From Clostridia bacterium (GTDB lineage: Bacteria; Bacillota; Clostridia; Oscillospirales; CAG-272): a DNA stretch of 12,410 bases. Below the pieces are notes generated by a model. The model was not told where the DNA came from and made no database searches. It saw nothing but the letters and a program-made list of their open reading frames with translations. This document shows, one piece after another, positions 5,024 through 12,410 of the stretch. Location: contig JAQXKW010000020.1 of the NCBI GenBank assembly GCA_029010655.1, positions 1 to 12,410 on the forward strand, written 5' to 3'. Position numbers and translations under genes: made by a program. Numbering within the stretch: the stretch's first letter is position 1; each line of letters starts with the position of its first letter.

Positions 5024-5848
5024 TTGCTTCGGGATATTCTTTTGAACGAAAAAATCGAATATTTTGCGGCAATTCCCTATTCCCTTTGCCGAGCGGGAAA
5101 TCTGCGGCTGTACGGGCAGATTCCCTGTGACACCTATGCTGTTTTCATGCTGTTTCCCTACTATGTTGAGAAAACCGACCCGAAATTATCAAAGTTTTCC
5201 GCCGTTTACGATTACCACGGCTTTGCGGGCATCGTTTTTGAAAAGTGCGAAAAGTATCTTGAAAACAAATATCCGGGACGGTATTTCAAGGGCTTTACAG
5301 ACCATTCCCCCTTTGCCGAGGGCGAGGGCGCATGCCGTGCGGGGCTGGGTATAAAGGGCTTGAACGGCTTGCTGATAAATGAAAAATATTCTTCCTTTGT
5401 CTGTATCGGCGAAATTGTTTGCGAGCTGAGCCGAGAGGAGCTGGAGTGTGAGGGGATTCCCCTCGGCGACGGAGAGTTGCGGCTTTGCGAAGGGTGCGGA
5501 GCCTGCGAAAGGGCTTGTCCCGCAGGCTGTTGCGGAAAGGACACACGGGAGGGGTGTATTTCCGCCTTAACCCAAAAAAAGAAAGACCTTAGCCCGGCAG
5601 AGCGGGAGGCTGTCCGAAAAAGTGGGTACCTTTGGGGGTGCGACGTATGCGCTCTGGTCTGCCCTCACATGAAGTTTACTGAGACCCCCATTGAATACTT
5701 TCACAGGGGCGCCATACGGGAAAACGCCGAAGACGTTATCGCCAAAATGGACGGGGAAACCTATAAAAAATACCCTTTTTCCTGGAGAAAAAGGGAGATT
5801 ATAATGAGAAACTGCGAAATTCTGAGAGAGGAAAAACAGAATGGCTGA
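5024..5848 (+). CDS. queG: QueG-family epoxyqueuosine reductase-like double 4Fe-4S protein (short form)
   Basis: Counting from TTG at 5024 the protein has 274 residues (277 from the GTG at 5015). QueG reduces epoxyqueuosine to queuosine in tRNA anticodons in the cytoplasm, using cobalamin and two 4Fe-4S clusters. The family's cysteine pattern is complete: C155-x2-C158-x2-C161-x3-C165-P, C178 in GCISALT, and C206-x2-C209-x3-C213-P. The segment FTDHSPFAEGEGACRAGLG (about 91-109) matches the QueG active-site region with its catalytic aspartate at Asp93, and YDYHGF precedes it as in QueG. The protein is about 100 residues shorter than E. coli or Bacillus QueG (about 380); it stops soon after the second cluster and lacks the C-terminal HEAT-like region thought to help bind tRNA. 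It is first in an operon and overlaps addB by 8 nt. No other queuosine gene is present. The family is firm; the exact substrate is less so. Confidence 0.8.
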   Translation: MLRDILLNEKIEYFAAIPYSLCRAGNLRLYGQIPCDTYAVFMLFPYYVEKTDPKLSKFSAVYDYHGFAGIVFEKCEKYLENKYPGRYFKGFTDHSPFAEGEGACRAGLGIKGLNGLLINEKYSSFVCIGEIVCELSREELECEGIPLGDGELRLCEGCGACERACPAGCCGKDTREGCISALTQKKKDLSPAEREAVRKSGYLWGCDVCALVCPHMKFTETPIEYFHRGAIRENAEDVIAKMDGETYKKYPFSWRKREIIMRNCEILREEKQNG

Positions 5849-8800
5849 ATTCGTTTTCGGGCGGCACGCCGCCAAAAAAACGGAATATATTCTCGGGAAA
5901 ATGGAAAATTCCCTGAAAAGCGGCAAAAAGGTTATTATTATCGTGCCCGAACAGCAGGCGTTGGTTTGGGACACAATTACTGCCGAAAAGCTCTCTCCCT
6001 CGGACGCTTTTAACGTGGAAACGGTCAGCTTTACAAGGCTTTGCGACAGCGTTTTCCGCACCTTCGGCGGAACGGCGAGAAAATATATTACCGACTCGGA
6101 AAAAACGCTCCTTATGTGGAACGCTTTGTTTACCTGCGCCGACAGAATGAAGGCTTTCCGCTCTCTTGACCGTGAGGACAGGTATGCGCCTCTCTTTCTG
6201 CAAACCGTAAACGAGCTGAAGCTGTATTCCGTAACCCCCGCACAGCTTTTTGACGCCGCAGACAGGCTTTCCCACAGCGGCACCCTGCCGGACAGGCTAT
6301 ACGACCTTGCAACGGTTTATTCCGTGTACGATGAAATGCTCCACCGCACCTTCTGCGACCCGTCGGAAATACCTGACGTTTTATGCGATACGCTTCGGCA
6401 GAACGATTACTTTTCTGACTGCTCGGTATTTATCGACTCCTTCTTCACCCTGACCCCCAAGGAAATGAAAATTGCGGCTGAAATCCTAAGGGGCACCGAC
6501 GATGTAACGGTGACCTTTGCCGTGTCAACGGAGGACCGTGACGACGCAAACTGTGCCTTTATATGGGACTATGTTAAGGACATGGCCTCTCTTTGCAACA
6601 GGCTTTCAAGGGAAGTAAAAACCGTTGAAATATCATCGGAAAAATCTCCCGAGCAAGTCCTTATCAGCAAAAATCTTTGGAATTACGCATCGGAGCCGTA
6701 CAATTCGGCTACTGACAAAATAACCGTTATAAAATGCGCCGACAGATACGACGAAGCAACTCTTGCGGCGGCGCAGATAAAAAAGCTCGTTGCAAAGGGG
6801 GCAAATTATTCGGACATTGCCGTGGTTGCCTCCGATTTTTCCTCTCTCAAGGGTATTGCCGACACGGAGCTTATCCGTCAGGGCATACCCGTATATGTTT
6901 CCGGCAAAACTCCCTTGACGTCTCAGCCTGCCTTTAAGTTCTTATGCGCGGCGCTTTCCGTTGTGGGCGGCGGCTGGAAAAGAGAAAGTCTCGTTGCGTT
7001 TCTGAAAACGGGACTTTGCGGCGTCACCCCCGACATGTGCGACGCTTTTGAAAAATACACGGAAATATGGAATATTAACGGCAGGAAAATGTTTCAGTCT
7101 GACGCTTGGAGCATGAACCCGGACGGCTACACAGAGGGTATGAGCAGGTGGGCGGCACAGCTTCTCTCCCTTGCAAACGCCGCAAAGGACGCAGTTGTCC
7201 CCTCTCTTGAAGCGTTCGGCGAGGCTTTCGGCGGAAATGTGCGTGACGTTTGCGCCGCCGCCTACAAGCTGCTCTTAGATTTTGACGTTTACGGTCAGCT
7301 TTGCCGAAGCGTAAAGTCCCTTTCGGCGGCAGGAGACTATTCCGCCGCTCAGGAAAAGGCTCAGGTATGGTCTGCCGTATGCTCACTTTTAGATACGGTG
7401 GCGGAGATAATTCCCGACGCCTGCACCGACCCGCTTCGTTTTTCTTCCCTGCTCTATAAGGTTGCACAAAGCTGTAATATCGGCACTATTCCCGACGGAA
7501 TTGACAGAGTGGTGCTGGGAAGCGTTACGGGAATGAGGCTTGACGGGGTGCGCCATCTTATAGTCCTCGGCGCCGCCTCGGGAGAATTCCCCGCAATTCC
7601 CCGTGACGACGGATTCTTCTCTCAGCGTGACAAGGTTCTTTTGGAGGGTGAGGGCATAAAGCTCTCTGCCACGGCAGACCGACGCCTGGGAGAAGAATTG
7701 TTCAGGTTCAAATACGCGCTTTCCTCCCCTGAGGAAACGCTTACCGTATTAATCCCCTCCGACGGGGGCGAATGCCGCCCGTCCGTTGGCGCTTTGGCTT
7801 TGGCAAGACTTTTTCCGAAGGCTCGGTATTTCGACTTTTCCTCTCCCGAGGGCTCCCATGCAGTTGAAAAATTTGCCGGAATGGGCACAGACGCCGAAAA
7901 TATTCCCCTTTGCGCCGACGGCGACAGCATCGGCAAGGCGACGGCCAAAAGCATTTTCGGGGACGCTCTCAGCATGACCCAAACAAAAATCGAGACCTAC
8001 AACGACTGCCCGTTTAAGTATTACGCTCAGTATGTGCTTCATTTAGACGAGGGCAAAACAGCAGAGATTAATCCTGCCGACGTGGGCACCTTTGTTCACG
8101 CAATACTTGAAAATTTCATGAGAGAGACTGTTGAGGACGGCGCTTTCCCCGTGCCGGACGAGCTGATTGTCAGCCGTTCGGAAAGGCTTGTTCAGAAGTA
8201 CGTAGCCGACGTTTGCCCCGAAACTGTAAGCTCACGGCGAAACTGGCTTTTCCGCCGCATACACCGCAGTATAAATCTGTACGCCCGCTCTCTCAGCGAG
8301 GAATTTGCTCAGAGCCGCTTTGTGCCCTACAAATTTGAGCTTCCCGTAGGCTTTGACCCCTCACTTCCCTCAAAGCTCATTCCCCTTTCCGACGGGGCGG
8401 TTATGACCCTGCGAGGAAAGATTGACCGTGTGGATATTCTGCGAGAGGACGGAAACGTATATCTCAGGGTTGCGGACTACAAAACCAATTCCAAAACCTT
8501 TTCAAAAGCAGAGGTAATGAGAGGGCGGAACGTTCAGCTCCTTTTATACCTTTTCTCTCTGTGCGACAGCCCCCTGAATTGCGATTTCAGGAGGGAGACT
8601 GCTCCCAACGGGGAAAAAATAATCCCTGCCGGAGCCGTATATTTTGCGGCACAGCCCGGAAACACCTCCAGCAACACAATGGTGGACGAAAAAAGCGCGC
8701 GCTCGCTTGCTCTGAAGGACATTACGAGAAAAGGAATAGTCCTCCGTGACCGCTCCGTCATCGAGGCTATGGACCGTGATATTTCCGGCACCTATGCGCC

Positions 8801-9038
8801 GGTAACTCTCACAGCAGACGGTGAATACAACAAAAAATCCTCCACGGAGACCCTTGAAGGGTTCCGTGAGCTGGAAAGGGCGATGGACGAGGCTCTTTCC
8901 CAAACGGGAGACAAAATTATGGGAGGGTGCGCGGGAAGTCTGCCCATGCCCCACCCGGGGCATAACCCCTGCGAATACTGCGCCATGAAAGCCCTTTGCA
9001 GGCATGACGGCAGAGAGGAGGAAGCAAATGATGAATGA
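5841..9038 (+). CDS. addB: AddB: ATP-dependent helicase/nuclease subunit B
   Basis: This 1065-residue protein is somewhat shorter than Bacillus AddB (about 1166). AddB pairs with AddA to resect double-strand breaks; it cuts the 5'-ended strand and takes part in Chi recognition. The C-terminal nuclease domain is complete: His753 in GTFVHAILENF, Asp862 in GKIDRVD, and Asp879 and Lys881 in VADYKTNSKTF. The four cysteines of the structural 4Fe-4S cluster are Cys723 (DCPFKYYAQY) and Cys1044, Cys1047 and Cys1053 (CEYCAMKALC), with spacing matching the Bacillus protein. The N-terminus shows the AddB layout (FGRHAAKKTEYIL, then IIIVPEQQ), but the Walker A box is degenerate: GRHAAKKT where the family has GRxGSGKT. 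The ATG at 5841 lies inside the queG 3' end (8-nt overlap) after an AGAGG site, so translation is probably coupled. The stop overlaps addA. Confidence 0.95.
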   Translation: MAEFVFGRHAAKKTEYILGKMENSLKSGKKVIIIVPEQQALVWDTITAEKLSPSDAFNVETVSFTRLCDSVFRTFGGTARKYITDSEKTLLMWNALFTCADRMKAFRSLDREDRYAPLFLQTVNELKLYSVTPAQLFDAADRLSHSGTLPDRLYDLATVYSVYDEMLHRTFCDPSEIPDVLCDTLRQNDYFSDCSVFIDSFFTLTPKEMKIAAEILRGTDDVTVTFAVSTEDRDDANCAFIWDYVKDMASLCNRLSREVKTVEISSEKSPEQVLISKNLWNYASEPYNSATDKITVIKCADRYDEATLAAAQIKKLVAKGANYSDIAVVASDFSSLKGIADTELIRQGIPVYVSGKTPLTSQPAFKFLCAALSVVGGGWKRESLVAFLKTGLCGVTPDMCDAFEKYTEIWNINGRKMFQSDAWSMNPDGYTEGMSRWAAQLLSLANAAKDAVVPSLEAFGEAFGGNVRDVCAAAYKLLLDFDVYGQLCRSVKSLSAAGDYSAAQEKAQVWSAVCSLLDTVAEIIPDACTDPLRFSSLLYKVAQSCNIGTIPDGIDRVVLGSVTGMRLDGVRHLIVLGAASGEFPAIPRDDGFFSQRDKVLLEGEGIKLSATADRRLGEELFRFKYALSSPEETLTVLIPSDGGECRPSVGALALARLFPKARYFDFSSPEGSHAVEKFAGMGTDAENIPLCADGDSIGKATAKSIFGDALSMTQTKIETYNDCPFKYYAQYVLHLDEGKTAEINPADVGTFVHAILENFMRETVEDGAFPVPDELIVSRSERLVQKYVADVCPETVSSRRNWLFRRIHRSINLYARSLSEEFAQSRFVPYKFELPVGFDPSLPSKLIPLSDGAVMTLRGKIDRVDILREDGNVYLRVADYKTNSKTFSKAEVMRGRNVQLLLYLFSLCDSPLNCDFRRETAPNGEKIIPAGAVYFAAQPGNTSSNTMVDEKSARSLALKDITRKGIVLRDRSVIEAMDRDISGTYAPVTLTADGEYNKKSSTETLEGFRELERAMDEALSQTGDKIMGGCAGSLPMPHPGHNPCEYCAMKALCRHDGREEEANDE

Positions 9039-12000
9039 ACAGAGATGGACCCCCTCCCAAAGGGAGGCAATAGAGTTTCGGGGGAAAAACCTTATTCTCT
9101 CCGCCGCCGCAGGAAGCGGAAAAACCGACACGCTGACGGAAAGAATAATCCGTCTTATCGGCGAGGGAGCAGACCTTTCCCGTATTCTTGCCGTTACATA
9201 TACCAACGCCGCCGCAGGAGAGCTGAGAGAACGAATAGGTGCGGCTCTTGAAAAAATGATAGGGGAAAATCCCTCCGACGCCCACGCCGCACGCTGTCTC
9301 GCCGCTCTTGACAGCGCAAAGATTTCCACCATACACAGCTTTTTCAAATCGGAAATTTCACCCTACGCCTCTAAATTCGGCTTGCCGCCCGATTTCAAAA
9401 TTATTGAAGAAGCGGAGAGCATCATTCTGAAAAAAGAGGCTATGGAGGAGACGGTGAATTATTTCTTCGACTCCCCCACGGACGATTACGAATACCTGTG
9501 CGAATGTATTTCGGGAGCGAAAAGCGAAGCCTCTCTTAACGAAACCCTGCTGGATATACGAAACACAGTTATTTCCTACCGCACGGATCTTTCCTCAATA
9601 TCTGCACAGACCGAAACGGACTTTATGCTGTCCCCTGTTTCCCTGCCCGTGAAAAAGGAAATGAGGGAGGCGGGAGAATATTTTTCCGAAATGTTCGGAT
9701 TATTCGCATCCGGGCTTTCGGAGGCGGAAGGGGAAAGAAAAGCGAGCCTTGAGGCACAGCGGCTTCAGGAGCTGTCTCAGCGGCTTTCCGCCGCATCGGA
9801 CAAGGATTTTGACGCCGCAAAGGCATATTTTGAGACAGCTTCAAATTCCTTCAAAACGCTAACCGCCACAAAGGAGGAAAGAAACTGTGACTGCTACGAG
9901 CATTTCAAAAGCCTCAGAGACAGGCTGAAAAAGTTTCTTTCCTCTATGTATTCCGATTATTTTTCCGTCGATAAGGAAGAATACAAGGAGATTTGCGAAA
10001 AATACGCCCGGGTTACGAAAACTCTTGCCCGGGTTTTGGAACGCTTTGAAAGAAACTATTCCGACAGAAAGCGGGAGCGGGGCGCCGTTGACTACAACGA
10101 CCTTGAAACCATGGCGGACAGTATTTTCTGCCACCCCGACGGGAGCCCCACGCCGGAGGCTTTGGACGCAGGAACAAAATACGACTTTATTCTCATTGAC
10201 GAATATCAGGACACGAGTCTTATACAGGACAGAGTTTTCGCCGCTCTTGCCGCAGGGTGCGGCAGGTTTATGGTCGGCGACGTTAAGCAGTCTATATACG
10301 GCTTCAGAGGAGCCCGCCCCGAGCTTTTTAACAGCTACCGTGAAAGCTACACAAAAGGCGACGGGGGGCACGCCGTATTCCTTTCCGAAAACTTCAGAAG
10401 CGACAAGAACATAATCGACTTTACAAATATGGTGTCGGAGCAGATTTTCAAATCAGGCGCCGCCCCCTTTGAAAAGGAGGACCGCCTTATCTGCAAAAAG
10501 GACGGAGGCGACAAAAATCCGTCCCCCTGCGAGGTAGTGATACTGCGCCGTGACGAAGCGGCGGAAGGGGAAAAGAGCGTTGACACAGAGCCAGATTACG
10601 TTGCAGAAAGAATACTTTCCATTCTAAACGGCGAGGAGGATGTGGGAGCGGATAACATTTCCCCCTCCGATATTGCAATCCTGTTAAGAAGCGGAAAAAA
10701 GGCGGACGCCATGGCAAAGGCTCTGACCGAAAGAGGTATTTCCGTCAATAACGCCGCCGCAGAGCAGTTTTTCTCCTACGGAGAGGTGCTTTTGGTGATT
10801 TGTCTTATAAATTCCGCAGACAATCCCATGCGGGATATTTATCTGGCAGGGGCGCTGAAAAGCCATATTTTCGGCTTTACCTTAGAGGAGCTTGTACGCA
10901 TAAGGGGACAGGATCACGACCCCTTATGGTACTCTCTGCGCCGATACGCAGAGGGCGGCTCCGACGGCACTCTCCGCGAAAAATGCCGAGATGCCGCAGA
11001 TAAAATCAACTGCTGGAGAGAAAAATCCGCAGAGCTTGACGCTCTTGAAATATTGCGGCTTATTCTTTCGGACACGGGAATGCTTCGCTACGGAGGCGAC
11101 GGCGTAAGACGCTGTGCCGATGTGGCAAGATCCATAAAAACTCTGTTAAAGGGCGCCGCTACGGTGGCAAACGGGGGCGGCAATCTGCACGAGCTTTGCG
11201 TTTATTTCGAGAGCCTTTCCCAAAAGCAGGACAAAGCCCCTTTCGCAAAGGTTCCCGGAAGCGTTAATATTCTCACAATCCACAAGTCCAAGGGGCTTGG
11301 CTTTCCCGTTTGCTTTCTGTGCGACACGGCAAGCCGTTTTTCCGTAAGGGACGCTTCAAAAAGCGTTCTGCTTACTGCCGGCGGGCAGATTTCCATGAAG
11401 CTCTGCGACGACAGCGGGCTTGTGAAATGCAAAACTCCCCACTATGCGGCGGCGGCATGCGACATTACAAGAAAAGCCGTTGAGGAAGAGGCGAGAGTTT
11501 TATATGTGGCGATGACCCGTGCAAAAAACAAGCTGATTATTACTATCCCCGGAATTAAAGACCCCGAAAAGCTCCTTGAAAACGCAAAAAGCGAAGCGGA
11601 ATATCCCTCCCATCCCTATTCCGTTGCCGGCACACGCACCTTTAAGGACTGGATTTTAGACGCGGCGTTAAGAAACGCCCCATCCTCTGCCTTTACGGTA
11701 AAGACCGTATCGGGAGAGGATATAGGACACGGAGAATACGCCCCTGCACCCTCGGCAGATAAGGAAGACATATCCTTTGAGGAATTTTTCAGGGAATGCA
11801 CAGACGGCACTGATTACAGCCGTTCCTATCTTGAAAATATTCCCGCAAAGCTGACGGTTTCGGCGCTGAAGCCCGATATTCTGAACGAGGGCTTTGAGGA
11901 AAGCTCCTATATTGACAGAAAGGCTGTTACCGTTCTCCCGGACTCGCCCCCCCTTCCCCGATTTTTGCAGGAGAGCGGCAAGCGAAGCGCCGCAGACGCC

Positions 12001-12410
12001 GGTACCGCAACGCATATTTTTATGCAGTTCTGCGATTTTGAAAATCTGCAAAAGGCAGGGGGAGAAGCCGAACTGCAAAGGCTTATTGACAGGCAGTTTA
12101 TAAGCAAAGAGGACGCAGAAATCGTCCGTCTTCCCGAAATCGAAAAGTTTCGGGAAAGCGACATTTTCAGGCGAATTCTCACGGCGAAAACCGTTCTCCG
12201 AGAGAAACGCTTTAATGCAAGGCTCCCTGCCCAAAGCTTTACCACAGAGCCGAGCCTTCGTGAAAAACTGCGCCGTGACGGGATAAAAATTACCGTTCAG
12301 GGCGTTGTGGACTGCATTTTTATTGACGGCGACGGAAAATGCGTTCTGCTTGACTACAAAACGGACAGGCTGAGCCGCGAGGAGCTTGAAAATCGGGAGC
12401 TTTCGGAAAA
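9028..12410 (+). CDS. addA: AddA: ATP-dependent helicase/nuclease subunit A (3' end outside window)
   Basis: The frame is open from ATG at 9028 (or the adjacent ATG at 9031) to the right edge: 1127 complete residues of an expected ~1200. GGAGG at 9017-9021 is well placed for either ATG, and the start overlaps the addB stop by 11 nt. AddA is the UvrD-like motor and one of the two nucleases of AddAB. In order one sees the Q-motif WTPSQREAI (7-15), Walker A AAAGSGKT with Lys32, VTYTNAAAGELRERI (motif Ia), Walker B LIDEYQDTS with Asp391-Glu392, GDVKQSIYGFRGA (417-429), SENFRS (453-458), IHKSKGLGF (motif V, His752) and VLYVAMTRAK with Arg831 (motif VI). The RecB-type nuclease domain has His996 (GTATHIF), Asp1095 (GVVDCIF), and Asp1109 and Lys1111 (LLDYKTD). 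The final nuclease helix lies beyond the window. Motif V has Gly758 where SF1 helicases normally have glutamate. Confidence 0.95.
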   Translation, partial: MMNEQRWTPSQREAIEFRGKNLILSAAAGSGKTDTLTERIIRLIGEGADLSRILAVTYTNAAAGELRERIGAALEKMIGENPSDAHAARCLAALDSAKISTIHSFFKSEISPYASKFGLPPDFKIIEEAESIILKKEAMEETVNYFFDSPTDDYEYLCECISGAKSEASLNETLLDIRNTVISYRTDLSSISAQTETDFMLSPVSLPVKKEMREAGEYFSEMFGLFASGLSEAEGERKASLEAQRLQELSQRLSAASDKDFDAAKAYFETASNSFKTLTATKEERNCDCYEHFKSLRDRLKKFLSSMYSDYFSVDKEEYKEICEKYARVTKTLARVLERFERNYSDRKRERGAVDYNDLETMADSIFCHPDGSPTPEALDAGTKYDFILIDEYQDTSLIQDRVFAALAAGCGRFMVGDVKQSIYGFRGARPELFNSYRESYTKGDGGHAVFLSENFRSDKNIIDFTNMVSEQIFKSGAAPFEKEDRLICKKDGGDKNPSPCEVVILRRDEAAEGEKSVDTEPDYVAERILSILNGEEDVGADNISPSDIAILLRSGKKADAMAKALTERGISVNNAAAEQFFSYGEVLLVICLINSADNPMRDIYLAGALKSHIFGFTLEELVRIRGQDHDPLWYSLRRYAEGGSDGTLREKCRDAADKINCWREKSAELDALEILRLILSDTGMLRYGGDGVRRCADVARSIKTLLKGAATVANGGGNLHELCVYFESLSQKQDKAPFAKVPGSVNILTIHKSKGLGFPVCFLCDTASRFSVRDASKSVLLTAGGQISMKLCDDSGLVKCKTPHYAAAACDITRKAVEEEARVLYVAMTRAKNKLIITIPGIKDPEKLLENAKSEAEYPSHPYSVAGTRTFKDWILDAALRNAPSSAFTVKTVSGEDIGHGEYAPAPSADKEDISFEEFFRECTDGTDYSRSYLENIPAKLTVSALKPDILNEGFEESSYIDRKAVTVLPDSPPLPRFLQESGKRSAADAGTATHIFMQFCDFENLQKAGGEAELQRLIDRQFISKEDAEIVRLPEIEKFRESDIFRRILTAKTVLREKRFNARLPAQSFTTEPSLREKLRRDGIKITVQGVVDCIFIDGDGKCVLLDYKTDRLSREELENRELSE

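Noticed and set aside
5567..6283. Minus-strand 238-residue frame across the queG-addB junction
   Set aside because: It is a shadow of two well-supported plus-strand genes, with no ribosome binding site or domain.
8544..9347. Minus-strand 267-residue frame across the addB-addA junction
   Set aside because: It is antisense to two genes with intact catalytic motifs and shows no recognisable domain or start signal.
1..12410. Defence island, mobile element, CRISPR array or biosynthetic cluster
   Set aside because: No transposase, integrase, repeats with spacers, toxin-antitoxin pair or biosynthetic enzymes were found. AddAB does have anti-phage relevance in general, but here it is the normal housekeeping repair enzyme.

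Overview
The window looks like ordinary chromosomal DNA from a low-to-mid-GC Firmicute, most likely a Clostridia member of the Oscillospiraceae/Ruminococcaceae type. Pointers are the AddAB (not RecBCD) recombination nuclease with its Fe-S AddB subunit, a PyrR-type RNA attenuator upstream of pyrR, strong GGAGG-type ribosome binding sites, GTG/TTG alternative starts, sigma-A-like promoters with extended -10 boxes, and many small two-helix membrane proteins and lipoproteins of unknown function. The lineage is inferred from gene content and style, not from a database match.

Layout. (1) Bases 1-1346, minus strand: a promoter and two small membrane-protein genes; the second runs off the left edge. 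(2) Bases 1405-3598, plus strand: a pyrimidine salvage operon. A consensus promoter is followed by a leader carrying a PyrR-binding hairpin, an antiterminator and an intrinsic terminator, then pyrR, uraA and a strong terminator. (3) Bases 3599-4932, minus strand: a lipoprotein gene and, upstream of it, a two-helix membrane-protein gene with its own promoter and a perfect 15-bp terminator hairpin. (4) Bases 4963-12410, plus strand: a strong promoter driving a tightly overlapping operon of a short QueG-family epoxyqueuosine reductase, addB and addA. The addA gene is cut by the right edge just after its nuclease aspartate/lysine motif.

How it works together. PyrR should sense UMP/UTP against PRPP and terminate transcription in its own leader when pyrimidines are plentiful, switching off its own gene and the uracil permease. 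PyrR's uracil phosphoribosyltransferase activity can convert uracil imported by UraA to UMP. AddA and AddB form the heterodimeric helicase-nuclease that processes double-strand breaks for RecA. The QueG-like enzyme is co-transcribed with them, although its family works in tRNA modification.

I found no mobile element, CRISPR array, tRNA/rRNA gene or convincing new defence system. The points most worth a second look are the fully readable pyr attenuator, departures from consensus in nucleotide-binding motifs of AddB (Walker A) and AddA (motif V), the short QueG-like protein with a probable TTG start, and a start-codon correction forced by a promoter at 1318-1346.
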